64,000 bases of DNA. Source: Neofusicoccum parvum. Lineage: Eukaryota; Ascomycota; Dothideomycetes; Botryosphaeriales; Botryosphaeriaceae. The notes under the pieces were generated by a model. It ran no database searches. It had not been told where the DNA came from and saw nothing but the letters and a program-made list of their open reading frames with translations. The stretch spans positions 372,001-436,000 of the forward strand of contig CP087218.1 of the NCBI GenBank assembly GCA_020912385.1. The letters run 5' to 3'. This document shows, one piece after another, positions 1-13,400 of the stretch. Both the position numbers and the translations under genes were made by a program. The number at the start of each line of letters is the position of its first letter. Position 1 is the first letter of the stretch.

Positions 1-735
1 CTGCGACGATCTACACATGGCTAAAAACCCGATCATGTCGAGGCTGGATTTGATACCCTTAACACTCCGGCTTGAGTAACGTTTGGGCGGCAACAGCTGC
101 GTGGACACTACATTTGGCACTTTGGAGGCCACTATGGCTTGCCATGGGGATTTTTGGGTTATCCCTTTCCCCGAACCTGCTCTGCAGACGATATGACAAC
201 TTCCCTTTACATTTCCTGATGATAGTCGATTACCCTGTACTCGTGACGATAGTAATAAATTCACTCGCACACCATTACCTTCTACTCGACATGCGGTCCT
301 TCTTGATGATCATTTCAACGGGCGCTTTCTCTCCCGCTGCTGGTGTAAAACGTGAATCACCGTCTATTGAAAACTGGCCGCGACAATGAACAGCTGTCCA
401 GCGCATCTAGATCCATTTGCGGGGCGAAGCTACAGCGGTGGGACTTGCAGGCTGCGTCCTCGAGCCCTGCGGCATTGGATCAGGAAAAACCGCGAGAACC
501 GTCGTTTAGATTGACTCGCTGCTAATCGACAAGATGCCCTAGAATGCAGTGGGCCGGCGCTGCGGGAGCGGGCGCGGCGACGTGCCTTGGGGTCAGTTCG
601 GCAGGGGAAGTCTTGGCGCTGACGATTGGCGGAGCTCTAGGATAGGTGTTCGTTACGCGCGGCTCCAGCAGCGCGAGCTCCATCCACCACAACCGTCCTT
701 CAATTGCCTTTGCCTTCTCAACCCTGAGCTCGACC
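1..735. other. no gene recognised, upstream of STT3
   Basis: I see no supported gene here. Open frames are short, overlap each other on both strands and match no family I know. The last part should hold the STT3 promoter and 5' leader. A frame open from about 646 runs into STT3, but it has no ATG before 736. Confidence 0.5.
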
Positions 736-3243
736 ATGGCCGCCGCCGCGGAGACGAGCTTTTTGGAGGGTGCCACGGGGAGAAACACCCGTGGCATGCT
801 CCGCATCATCATTCTGGTTACCATTGCCGCCGCCGCGGTGTCCAGCCGTCTGTTCAGTGTCATCCGTTTCGAAAGCATCATCCACGAATGTTTGTGTCCC
901 GAATGCCCTCAATTCAAGCCTACTGACTGATGCGCCTGTAGTCGATCCCTGGTTCAACTTCCGCGCTACCAAATACCTTGTCAAGCACGGTTTCTACAGC
1001 TTCTGGGACTGGTTCGACGACCGTACGCCTCACGCCGCATTCCTATGCTCCCCGCGCCTGCGCACACAATGCACACACCAGAGAGACTCGTAACTGATGC
1101 GCTATCACTGCAGGAACATGGCACCCATTGGGTCGCGTTACTGGCGGCACCCTCTACCCCGGTCTGATGGTCACCAGCGGTGTCATCTACCACCTACTCC
1201 GCTTCCTCACCATTCCCGTCGATATTAGGAACATCTGTGTGCTTCTTGCCCCGGCATTCTCAGGCCTCACGGCTCTGGCCACATACCTGCTCACCTCCGA
1301 GATGTCCGACTCGCCCTCGGCCGGCCTGCTTGCCGCCGCCTTCATGGGCATTTCGCCCGGTTACATTTCGCGCTCCGTCGCTGGAAGCTACGACAACGAG
1401 GCCATTGCCATTTTCCTGCTGGTCTTCACCTTCTTCCTGTGGATCAAGGCCCTGAAGAACGGCTCTGCCTTCTGGGGTGCTCTCTGCGCGCTCTTCTACG
1501 GCTACATGGTGTCGGCTTGGGGTGGATACGTTTTCATCACGAACTTGCTTCCACTGCACGGCTTCGTGCTCATTTGCATGGGTCGCTACAGCCCGCGCCT
1601 CTACGTCAGCTATACCTCTTGGTATGCTCTTGGCACGCTTGCGAGTATGCAAATTCCCTTTGTCGGTTTCCTGCCCATCAGGAGCAGCGAGCACATGGCT
1701 TCTCTTGGTAAGTTTTCTTGAGCATCGATTCCTAGCCTTGTGCTTACCTGGTCCCAGGCGTGTTTGGACTTCTCCAGATTGTTGGCTTCACCGAATGGGT
1801 TAGGACGCAGCTCCCGAGCAGGCAGTTCCAGACCCTCCTCCGCAGCCTGGTCCTGCTTATTTTCGTCGTTGGATTCGGCGGCCTTGTCCTCCTTACTGTT
1901 TCTGGTGTCATTGCTCCCTGGACTGGCCGTTTCTACTCCCTCTGGGACACCGGCTACGCGAAGATCCACATCCCTATCATTGCTTCCGTCTCCGAGCACC
2001 AGCCTACCGCGTGGCCTGCTTTCTTCTTTGATCTTAACATGATGATCTGGCTCTTCCCGGCTGGTGTCTACATGTGCTTCCGTAAGCTCACCGACGAGCA
2101 AGTTTTCGTCGTCATCTACGCCGTCCTGGCCAGCTACTTTGCTGGCGTCATGGTCCGTCTGATGTTGACTCTTACTCCGGTTGTTTGCGTTGCTGCGGCT
2201 ATGGCTCTGTCCCAGATCCTGGATTCTTACCTTGTTGTACAAACTCCCGCTGCAACTGTCAACGCCAAGGCCAAGGAGAACGGAGCCAGCGTTGAGGATG
2301 TTGCGTCTTCGATCCTGCCTGCATCTCTCCGCTCGACTCGTCAGCCTGTGGTTGGCATCTACTCTTACGCTTCGAAGCTCACGATTGTGGCGTCGACTAC
2401 CATCTACTTGCTCCTTTTTGTCCTTCACTGCACCTGGGTCACTTCCAATGCTTACTCGTCTCCCTCGGTCGTTTTGGCGAGCAGACTGCCCGATGGCAGC
2501 CAGCACATCATTGACGATTATCGTGAGGCTTACTACTGGCTCCGTCAGAACACGCCGGATAACGCTAAGATCATGTCTTGGTGGGATTATGGCTACCAGA
2601 TCGGTGGTATGGCCGACAGGCCTACGCTTGTGGACAACAACACCTGGAACAACACCCACATTGCAACTGTTGGCAAGGCCATGAGCTCCCGCGAGGAGGT
2701 CAGCTATCCCATTATGCGCCAGCACGAGGTTGACTACGTTCTTGTTGTCTTTGGAGGTCTCCTTGGATACTCTGGTGACGACATCAACAAGTTCTTGTGG
2801 ATGGTCAGAATCGCTGAGGGCATCTGGCCCGATGAGGTTAAGGAGCGTGATTTCTTCACCTCGAGGGGTGAATACCGCGTCGATGACCAGGCAACCCCTA
2901 CCATGAAGAACAGCTTGATGTAAGTCGATGGACCCTTTTCGAAATGATGGTTTGATACTAACGGTTTTACAGGTACAAGATGTCTTACTACAACTACAAC
3001 TCTCTGTTCCCTGCCGGCCAAGCCACCGACCGTGTTCGTGGTGCTCGTCTTCCCGCCGAAGGCCCCCAGCTCAGCACCATCGAGGAAGCTTTCACTAGCG
3101 AGAACTGGATTATCCGTATCTACAAGGTCAAGGACTTGGATAACCTGGGCAGAGACCATGCCAGCGCCATGGCATTCGACAAGGGCAACAAGAAGAAGCG
3201 GTCTGCCAAGAAGAAGGGCCCGAAGGTCCTGCGCGTTGAGTAA
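736..3243 (+). CDS. STT3: dolichyl-diphosphooligosaccharide-protein glycosyltransferase subunit STT3
   Basis: Catalytic subunit of the ER oligosaccharyltransferase, which transfers the lipid-linked glycan to Asn in N-X-S/T sequons. I place five exons: 736-889, 942-1022, 1114-1707, 1758-2919 and 2973-3243. All introns are GT-AG (52, 91, 50 and 53 nt) and the phases close to give 753 residues, close to other fungal STT3 proteins. Visible landmarks are the N-terminal membrane segment followed by the conserved lumenal loop ([16 protein letters not shown]), many hydrophobic membrane segments, and the catalytic signature WWDYG at residues 551-555, followed by [19 protein letters not shown]. The tail is lysine-rich ([11 protein letters not shown]). 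ATG 736 is the first in-frame ATG and gives the usual fungal N terminus ([12 protein letters not shown]). I see no break or missing key residue. Confidence 0.97.
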
Positions 3244-3692
3244 AACTCCTCTAGCTTGGAAATATAAGCGTTTTCTTTTTTGTTAGCAGAAAAAATGAAC
3301 AGGGTTCAAATATGTAAATTAAAAGCGACGAAAAGAATGTGAGAGCGTTAGATAAGGGTAAAATGCAACGGTTGTTGGTTATAGCCCGGAGTGAAGGGGG
3401 CGCCTCACCTTCATTCACTTTCCCAAGCGAGAGCAGCCAATAGCTAGCTTCAGGGTCGTTGTGCAACTCGTCGTCCCATCACACAAATGCCGTTTGCCAG
3501 AAAGGTCGGGACTTTTAACTGCCGGTCAACTATTTAATGCCTTCGGCCTCATGCCGATTCTCCCTCTCCAACGACACTCTCTCCTGTCCAACATCGTCAA
3601 ACACGGCGCGTTGCGCGCAGCGCTGGCCGTCGTCTGGAGCATCTACTACTCCGACTTTCGCAGTTTCCCGGCGTTGCGCCTTCCGGCATTGA
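3244..3692. other. spacer between STT3 and the proline-rich gene
   Basis: This holds the STT3 3' end and the 5' region of the next gene. It may contain that gene's first coding exon: an ATG at 3551 opens a frame of about 75 codons, but I could not find a convincing intron joining it to the exon starting near 3693. Confidence 0.4.
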
Positions 3693-6600
3693 CGGAGACT
3701 CTACACCGTGGCTCCAACACGCGTGCGCCGCTTCTTCTCGCGGCAGCGACGGACACGGTCGCCATCCTCTCACACTGACTTCGAGTACGAGCACGCACAC
3801 GCGCAACACTACTACCTCCGCAGTGCCGACCGCGACTACAGTTCGGCTTCTGATCAACACCCTCACGGCTTTGAGGCGCCGCAACCTTATTACGCTCCGT
3901 ATTGCTATGCTCCTTTCGGGAACTTCCTGTGCGCTCGTAGCCCTTCCTTCCGCATGAAGTGACGCGCTGACGTATATACTCACTCAGACCACCACCGCCG
4001 CTCCTGCCCGGACCACCCTCCTTCCCGGGACCACCGCCGCTTTCACCAGGACCGCCGCCTTCTCCCGGACCGCCGCCGCTATTAACAGCAGCATCGCCTT
4101 CTCCAGAGCTACCATCTTCTCCAGGACCACCAACTCTTCCGGGCTACTGGCTTCCCTTTGAACCAGCAGCCCCACTAGGGTTGCAACATCAACTAGAAGC
4201 AGGTGATCGCATAGAACCCAAGGACGAGACATCTAAAGAACCAGGCAAGAATCAGCTCGAAATTCGGTCAACCTCCTCCGTCGATAGGAAAGAGAACGAC
4301 CAGGTCGAACCAAAGCGCAACGAAGAACTTGAAATCACCATTAAGAAGTCTAAGAAGAAATTCATCCGCCCTCGGAACCTCCCGTCCGACCGGTTCTTTG
4401 AGACTATCATTCCGGGCTTCAAGGTAGACAAATTCATGAAGAGGGCTTCAGCTGCGAAGAAGATGGCTCCACCGACGCCGCCTCCGCCTTCACCTCCAGT
4501 GTACCCTCCGACTCAAGTGGTACCATGGGGAGCATTTCATCCATACGACTATGGCAACCAGTTGATGCCGCCACCGCACCTGCAGCACCCAGCCTTTTTC
4601 GGCCCGCCTCCAGGATACCCACCGCACCCCATGCCACCCCCAGTGCCGACTCCGCCGACGGGTCAAATGCCATCGCCGGGGCCCCCTCCTCCACCACCTC
4701 ACGACCACGTACGTTCAGAAGAGATCAGGATCATCCGTTCAAGAGACTCACCCGAGAGTACATCGACGAGCTACTTTGACGACCCGTACAATATCAGAGC
4801 ACCCAACTACAGCTCTTCCCACAGGAGCGTGGCCTTACAGTACCACATCTGCTCGATCTGCCGCAGACCCCGTTCCTCGAGATATCACAGGCATCATCCT
4901 CTTGCCCCGGGTCAGCAAATCATCCCCACACCGTGCCGTAAGTGTCGATCGGCTGTCAGCTCAAGCTCAAGTGAGGACGACGGCAAAGTCATTGTTAATA
5001 AGCCTGGTAAGAGGGCTGTCAGAGAGAGTGAGAGTGTTCGAATTGTGGCTATGGAAGATGACGGCCATCACAGAGGTCGGCATCGGCGTCACAGGTAGGT
5101 TCGACTCCAATTGGCATTGGCAGTGATTTTCTGAAGCTAATGATGAACAAAGGTCTGGAAGCAGGACAAGGATAGTCATTCATGAACACCGTCCCAATAG
5201 CCCTATCTCACCTCGGGGACGTCACGGAAGGGCAGGCGACGATATTGTCACTATCGAAGAGACCGAGCACTACTCTCACGGGCAACATGGAAGGCCTGAT
5301 AGCCGCACCAGGATTTATATCAGAGACACTAATGACGCACATGATAGCCAGACTCAGCGTTGTGCCTCTCCAATTCCATCGGACAAATCAGAGGCCAACG
5401 AGACAGTCTTGATCAGGCGTACGAAGGCCCTGCGCACACATTCTGAGAGCCCCGAGCCAGTGACAACTCGCGGGCGGAGGCACTCATCGGGATTTATACA
5501 CGATGGTCTTCCGCCGCATGGGAGCCCACACCACAAGCCGCCTGTACGCCGCCAGATAAGTGACGCTGAGCACCGTCTCAATGAGCACCCTGAAGCTTTC
5601 CGATATGGCGTGGTGGTCTCGGCTTCCTATAACGAGCCGACTCGTTCTTCACATGCTCACCACCCAAGCAAGCCTATCATTGAGCCGCCTCCGCTCCCAG
5701 GTACACGGCCGAGGGTGTGCAGGAGCCCATCTCCTCCACGCCCGCCTCATGGAGCAAGGAGACACTCTGTCGCTCATCCATCACATGGCCCTGAGGAGCA
5801 TTACTCCGACACCAAGATCCGTAGTATACTACGGTCCCGAAGCCGCCCTCGATCAGGGAACCGGTCTCCATCACCGCCTTTGAGGAGGGCCGGATATCGT
5901 AGGGGCTTCGAGGATGCGAGGGTTGAATATGGAGGTCCACGGGTCTCGTTTGCCCCCGAACCACATTCACCTCGCCGGAGAATGTCTCCACCGCACCATG
6001 AGCGGGCTCGGGACCGGGAGACCGGTATGAAACCGCGCAGATCGAGGCCGCACGTTGATGGTCACTACAGCAACGAAGAGGTCATCATAAGTGAGTCTCT
6101 TCTCCGGAATATAGCATTAAATTTGACTGAGGATGCTGAACAGCGTCCAATTCCAGGGTCTCGCCGCTTGAGCGACTACGATTACTGGCAAGAGCCGCCG
6201 CGCAAGAACTCGGCGCCGCATCCAGGCGACAAAATGCACGAGCCAGATCAAAAGTCGGGAGGAGATCGCGTCGTTCGTAGGCCATTATTCAGCCATGACC
6301 CTCACGACGTTCCTGCCACGCCCCGTGTGCGCCATGTGCATGCTCCGGATCACGTCACCTATCACCGGTCAGCCACATCTCCCCCTGCGGCATCCGCGCC
6401 AGGGTGGTCGAGCATGTATGATCATTCTGGAAGGCACAATCTCACGGAGGCAACCGGAGACACGATTCCATGGACGCAACAATCCAATCCCGGAAGCAAC
6501 ATGAGCAACGAGTCCTACAAGCTAGTCGACGTGAGAGATGTCGAAGCAACTAACTCATATGGCCAGAAGATAAGAGTTCGTGAAATTGAGGAAACACATC

Positions 6601-6704
6601 ATCCAAGGAAGGAAGCTGATCGAAGTGGAGACGAGAGAACCAGGAGCAGGCCTGCCTCGAGCAGCGGTAGGGTGGTGCAGCATCAGGGATGGAGGGACGT
6701 CTGA
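3693..6704 (+). CDS. proline-rich, Arg/Ser-rich protein with CxxC-x24-CxxC motif, function unknown
   Basis: I do not recognise a named family. The exons I can join are 3693-3928, 3988-5094, 5153-6090 and 6157-6704, and all phases close (about 942 residues). The first exon has no in-frame ATG after the stop at 3690-3692, so the true start lies in an upstream exon I could not place. In order the protein shows an aromatic/Tyr-rich start, PGPPP-type collagen-like repeats (3989-4130), a basic/acidic stretch, a second proline-rich block, a likely zinc-binding pair CSIC/CRKC (4850-4945), then a long Arg/Ser/His/Pro-rich disordered tail ending in a conserved-looking segment (SYKLVDVRDVEATNSYGQK). Intron 3 (6091-6156, 66 nt) has a perfect GTGAGT donor but is also open and in frame, so it may be retained. 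The composition suggests a scaffold or RNA-associated protein, which is inference only. Confidence 0.75.
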
Positions 6705-7477
6705 AAGATGGGCAGGGGATATTGTGTGAAACGAAGGCATATTATAAGACTGTGGAAAGGTCTGCTTTTCTTCTGAATAGGAATGGAGTGGGGAGTAAGT
6801 TGAACATTGACGCATGGGGATACTCATGATACCAGAACATGCGGTAAAGGGTCAAGCTGGCGATCGGTCAGGGAGAGCGGAGGCTTATGATATGCAGGAG
6901 ACAAGGGGTCGACACTTGAGCAGGATTACCCTCTTCCAACACTACACGACACATATTCTGGAGACTAAAACTAGGAAGATCAAGTCAAATTCCTCGGTCA
7001 CTCTCAAACCTTTGATTATGTGGTGGAAAGTAACACTGAAAGCAGCGAAGTCTTGAGGTGAATATGTCGATGTAATTGCTAGCACGTCTATAGATTTGAC
7101 GAAGCTGGCAGTGCTGCTCTGACAATTCGCTGGACAGTGAAGATGCAATTAATTAAAGTGACGTCTGCCTGGTGATGTAGGTTGAGATGACGCTAAGACC
7201 AAAGGGGAAGTAGCGCGCCAAGATTGCGATGCGGCGGCTTGGAGCTCCAGCATTTTCGCGTCGGCAGCCTACACGCCCGACACGAAACCATCCACCTTCA
7301 CTCCCCCTCCGCCACCGCCTCTCGACCGCTCTTTCCATTGCCTGCAAACCGACGCGCCCGCAGGCAATGAGAGCCTCGACCCACACTTAATTCGAAAATC
7401 CCACTGCCTCACGGGCCGTCGAGAAATCCATTCTATCCTCGCCACGCCGGCGCGATACCAGACACAACCTATCCACC
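6705..7477. other. spacer upstream of BRR2
   Basis: No gene is visible. The first part is the 3' end of the proline-rich gene. From about 7200 it becomes GC- and C-rich and should be the BRR2 promoter and 5' leader, ending in a strong start context (CCACCATGG). Confidence 0.5.
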
Positions 7478-10400
7478 ATGGCGCAGGACCCGAACAGGCT
7501 CGCGCAGTTCAAGTATGCGGCCATGTCCAACCTGGTCCTCCAGGCGGACCGGCGCTTCGTGACGCGCCGAGGCGACGACGCCACGGGCGACCCGGAGTCG
7601 CTGGCGGGCCGCATCAGCATCAAGGAGATGGGCGGGCGCGTGGCCCGGGACAGCGCGCCGACGGAGAAGAAGAAAAAGAAGAAGCAGACGGGCCTGGGGG
7701 ACATCGAGCGCGGCGACATCCACGAGGGCGAGGACGTGCTGGAGCGCGAGCGGAAGAAGCAGAAGCGCGGCGAGCCGCAGCAGCTGCGCGGCACCGGCAT
7801 CCTGAGCCAGGCCGACCTGCTCGTCGAGGACCTGCGCTACCGGCCCCGCACCCCGGCCACCAGGGCCACGTACGAGCTCATCACGACGATCGTGGGCCGC
7901 CACCTGGGCGACGTGCCGAACCACGTCGTGCGCAGCGCGGCGGACGCGGTGCTGGAGTACCTGAAGGATGAGAATCTCAAGGACTTCGACCGGAAGAAGG
8001 AGGTCGATGATATCCTGGGCTCGACCATGGGCTCGAAGGAATTCAACGAGCTCGTCAACCTGGGCAAGAAGATCACCGACTACGACGCGCAGGATGACGA
8101 CGAGGAAATGAGTGACGCGGCGGACGGCGCTGCCGGCGCGGAGCTCGACGAGAAGCAGGGTGTCGCGGTCGTCTTCGACGAGGACGACGAGGACGACGAG
8201 GAGGCTGGCCAGACATTCGAGGTCAGAGACGAGGATGACACATCGGATGAAGAGGAGGGCGATTTTGCCGAGCGGCAAGGCGCTGAGGGTGCCACAGCTG
8301 CTGGCGGCGGTATTCTGGCCGAGGAGGACGACGACAAGCTGGGAGACGAGGAGGAGATGATCATCGACTCGGGAATGGACGGCTCTGCGGCGAAGAAGAA
8401 GGGCGCAGACAGGCCAATCCCCGCACACGAAATCGACGCCTACTGGTTACAACGTCAGATCGGCCAAATCTACGAGGATGCACATATTCAGCAAGAAAAG
8501 ACGCAGGAGGCCTTGCAAATATTGTCCGGGGAGACCGAGGACGACGAGGAGAAGCCGCTCCGCGAGATTGAAAACGACCTTATGGAGCTTTTCGACTGGG
8601 AGCACCACGAACTTGTGGCGAAGCTTGTTTTGAACAGGGATAAGGTCGTGTGGGTCACCCGGTGGCGCAGGGTCGAGGAGGATCCGAATGCGCGGGGGGC
8701 TATCGAGAGGGAGATGATTGCTGCGGGCCACAAGAAGATCCTGAACGAGCTACGGACAAGAGAAGACGCTGCAGCGGACGGGCCTGCCTCTAAGAAGATG
8801 AAGGTGGATCTTATGGACATCGACGTCCCCAAGGCGGAGGAGAAGGCGGACGCTGGAAAGGAGACCGGATTGGTCGGCGGACTTCAACCCAGACGGCTGA
8901 TCAACTTGGAGAATCTCGTTTTTGAGCAAGGCAACCATCTCATGACGAATCCTAATGTCAAGCTGCCACAGGGTTCGACAAAGCGAACGTTCAAAGGCTA
9001 CGAGGAAATTCACGTACCAGCGCCAAAGCCCAAGAGGGACCCGAACGACCCGCCGGATATGCCCGTTACCGAGTTGCCGGAGTGGGCAAGAGTCGGTTTC
9101 GGTTCCTCGAAAAACCTTAACAGGATCCAGACCCGTTGCTATCCAACGGCTTTCAACGACGACGGCAACATGTTGATTTGCGCGCCTACCGGCTCAGGAA
9201 AGACCAACGTTGCCATGTTGACGATGCTCCGCGAGATCGGCAAGCACAGGAATCCGGAGACCGGCGAGATCAACTTGGACGAGTTCAAGATTATCTACAT
9301 TGCCCCTCTGAAGGCTCTGGTCCAGGAGCAGGTCGGAAACTTCGGCAAGAGGCTTGAGCCCTACGGCATCAAGGTTTCTGAGCTTACGGGTGATCGTCAG
9401 CTCACCAAGCAGCAAATTGCAGACACGCAGGTGATTGTCACTACCCCTGAGAAGTGGGACGTCATCACTCGCAAGGCCACTGATACCAGCTACACGAACC
9501 TGGTGCGCCTGATCTGCATTGACGAAATTCATTTGCTGCATGATGATCGTGGTCCAGTCCTGGAGAGCATCGTCAGCAGAACTATTCGCCGCATGGAGCA
9601 GACCGGCGATCCTGTGCGTATCATCGGTCTCAGTGCCACGCTCCCTAACTACCGTGACGTCGCCAGCTTCCTGCGGGTTGATCCCATCAAGGGTCTTTTC
9701 CACTTCGACGGCACTTTCAGACCCTGTCCGCTGAAGCAGGAGTTCATCGGTGTCACAGATAAGAAGGCTATCAAACAGCTAAAGACCATGAACGATGTCT
9801 GCTACACCAAGGTCCTGGAGCAAGTTGGCCAGAACGATAATCAGATGCTCATCTTCGTCCACTCACGAAAGGAGACGGCGAAGACGGCGAAGTACATCCG
9901 CGACAAGGCATTGGAGCTTGAGACCATCGGCCAGATCATTCGTAGCGACGCTGCCAGTCGAGAGATTCTTCGGACGGAATCTGAGGGCGTGCAGAACGCA
10001 GACCTGAAGGATGTGATGCCCTATGGCTTCGGTATTCACCACGCTGGTATGAGCCGTGCTGACCGTACCTCGGTCGAAGACCTCTTCGCGGATGGTTCTC
10101 TCCGCGTCTTGGTCTGTACCGCCACCCTGGCTTGGGGTGTCAACCTTCCTGCCCATACTGTCATCATCAAGGGTACGCAGATCTATTCGCCTGAGAAGGG
10201 TAGCTGGGTCGAGCTCAGCCCGCAAGATGTGCTGCAAATGCTTGGTCGTGCCGGTCGTCCTCAGTACGATACGTACGGTGAAGGTATCATCATAACGACA
10301 CAATCTGAGATGCAGTACTACCTGTCCCTTATGAACCAGCAGCTTCCGATTGAGTCTCAGTTCATGAGCAGGCTAGCCGACAACCTAAACGCCGAAGTTG

Positions 10401-13400
10401 TCCTTGGAAATGTTCGCAGTCGAGACGAAGGTGTCGAGTGGCTTGGTTATACTTACCTCTATGTGCGCATGCTCAGATCGCCGGGTCTTTACAGTGTCGG
10501 GGCCGAGTACGAGGATGATGAAGCTCTGGAACAGAAGCGTGTCGATCTGATTCACTCCGCTGCCACTGTGCTGGAGAAGTCCAATCTCGTCAAGTACGAC
10601 AAGAAGAGCGGCAAGCTCCAGGCCACGGAGCTTGGTCGCGTTGCGTCGCACTACTACATCACCCACAACTCCATGGCCACGTACAACATGCACATCCAGC
10701 CCAGCATTTCGACAATTGAGCTCTTCCGCGTCTTCGCTCTCAGCGATGAATTCAAGTACATTCCCGTCCGTCAAGACGAGAAGCTTGAACTTGCCAAGCT
10801 CCTGGGCCGCGTCCCTATCCCGGTCAAGGAGAGCATCGAAGAGCCTCACGCAAAGATTAACGTCCTCCTTCAGGCTTACATTTCCCGACTCAAACTTGAG
10901 GGTCTGGCTCTCATGGCCGATCTTGTCTACGTCACGCAGTCCGCCGGTCGTATTCTCAGGGCAATCTTTGAGATTTGTCTTAAGAAGGGATGGGCACACG
11001 TTGCGAAGACGGCCCTGGACTTGTGCAAGATGGCCGAGAAACGCATGTGGCCGACCATGACGCCGCTCCGACAATTCCCCAACTGCCCCCGCGACATTGT
11101 GCAAAAAGCCGAGCGTATCGACGTTCCCTGGTCTAGCTACTTCGATCTCGATCCGCCTCGCATGGGCGAGCTTATGGGTTTGCCTCGTGCTGGGCGTACC
11201 GTCTGCGGCCTGGTCGAGAAGTTCCCTCGCCTGGAGATTCAGGCTCACGTCCAGCCAATGACGCGATCTATGCTTCGTATGGAGCTGACCATCACGCCAA
11301 ACTTCATATGGGATGAGTTCCTGCACGGTAACGCGGAAAGTTTCTGGATCATCGTCGAGGACTGTGACGGCGAGGAGATCCTCTTCCACGACCAGTTCCT
11401 TCTGCGTCGCGAGTATGCTACGAATGAGATGAACGAGCACCTTGTCGAATTCACGGTCCCCATCACCGAGCCGATGCCGCCTCATTACTTCATCACCGTC
11501 GTCTCCGACAGGTGGATGCACTCGGAGACCAAAATTGCCGTCTCCTTCCAGAAGCTCATCTTGCCTGAGAAGTTCCCTCCGCACACTCAGCTTCTGGACC
11601 TGCAACCGCTGCCTGTTGCTGCACTCAAGAGACAGGATTTCACGGACCTGTATCCCAACTGGGAGCGTTTCAACAAGGTCCAAACGCAGACTTTCCAGGC
11701 TCTCTTCCAGCAGGATGAGAATGTCCTTGTCGGTGCGTCGACCGGCATGGGCAAGACCGTCTGCGCTGAATTTGCTCTGCTGCGGCACTGGGCCAAGCAG
11801 GAAGGCGGAAAGGCTGTCTACGTCGCCCCCTTCCAGGAATTGGTTGACAACAGATACAAGGACTGGAAGCAGCGCCTGGCCAATGTCGCTGGAGGCAAGG
11901 AGATTGTCAAGCTTGTTGGTGACACAACTTCGGATCTGCAGCTCCTACAACAGGGCGATGTCATACTGGCAACTCCTCAGCAGTGGGATGTCATTTCGCG
12001 CCAGTGGCAACGGCGCAAGAACGTGCAGGCCGTCAAGCTCTTCATTGCCGACGACCTGCACATGCTCGGTGGACAGGGCGGTTACGTCTACGAGACTGTC
12101 GTCTCTAGAATGCACGCCATGACGTTGCAGCTGGAATCAGAGATGCGCATCGTCGGTCTCAGCGTCTCGCTTTCGAACGCCCGCGATATTGGCGAGTGGA
12201 TTGGAGCAACCAAGCACACCATCTTCAACTTCAGCCCTCACGTTCGGGCTGTGCCGTTGGAGCTTCACATCCAATCCTTCACCATCCCTCACTTCCCGTC
12301 GTTGATGCTTGCTATGGCTAAGCCTGCCTACCAGGCTGTGTTGCAGTTGTCGCCTGACAAGCCTGCGATGATCTTCGTGCCAAGCCGCAAGCAAGTCAGA
12401 AACACTGCTCTGGACCTTGCTGCCAACTGCGTGGCCGACGATGACGAGGACCGGTTCCTGCATGCGTCCATCGAGGAGATGCGCCCTGTACTGGAGAAGA
12501 TCAACGAGCCCGCTCTGGCTGAGTCTCTCTCTCACGGTATTGGCTACTTCCACGAAGCGCTGTCGGCTTTCGATAAGAGGGCTGTCGAGCACTTCTTCCG
12601 CGTTGGCGCTATCCAGGTCCTGCTCGTCTCGCGTGACTGCTGCTGGGAGATCAATGTCAACGCACACCTCGTGGTCGTCATGAACACTCAGTTCTTCGAG
12701 GGCAGAGAACACCGTTACATCGACTACCCTATCAGCGAAATCCTGCAGATGTTCGGCAAGGCTGGTCGGTCAGGACAGGAGAAGCTCAGCAGAGGTGTCT
12801 TGATGGTGCCCGCTGTTAAGCGGGACTACTACAAGAAGTTCCTGAACGAAGCTCTCCCGATCGAGTCGCATCTCCAGGTGTTCCTCCACGATGCGTTCGT
12901 TGCCGAGATTAGCACCCGCATGATTTCTTCCACCCAAGATGCCGTCGACTGGTCAACCTACACCTACTTCTACCGCCGCCTTCTTGCAAACCCGAGCTAC
13001 TACGGTCTGACTGATACCTCGCACGAGGGCCTGAGCGCCCACTTGTCTGAATTGGTCGAGACGACGCTCAAGGACCTTGTCGAGGCGAAGATCATTGAAC
13101 TGGATGAGGAGGATGACTCGATCACACCGCTCAACCCTGCTATGATTGCGGCGTACTACAACATCTCCTTCATTACCATGCAGACGTTCCTCCTCTCGCT
13201 CAACGGACGCACAAAGCTCAAGGGCATCCTTGAAATCATCACCTCTGCGACTGAGTTCGAAGGCATCCAGATCCGGCGGCACGAGGATCACGTTCTGCGA
13301 CGCGTGTACGACCGCCTGCCGGTCAAGATGGCGGAGGCATCGTACGAATCGCCGCACTTCAAGGCGTTCGTGCTGCTGCAGGCGCATTTCGCGCGCATGC

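Noticed and set aside
1610..2725. 371-codon minus-strand frame inside STT3
   Set aside because: It mirrors the STT3 coding frame, has no motif and no start context. STT3 on the plus strand is certain.
10385..11788. 467-codon minus-strand frame inside BRR2
   Set aside because: It is a shadow of the BRR2 reading frame. The protein has no recognisable domain.
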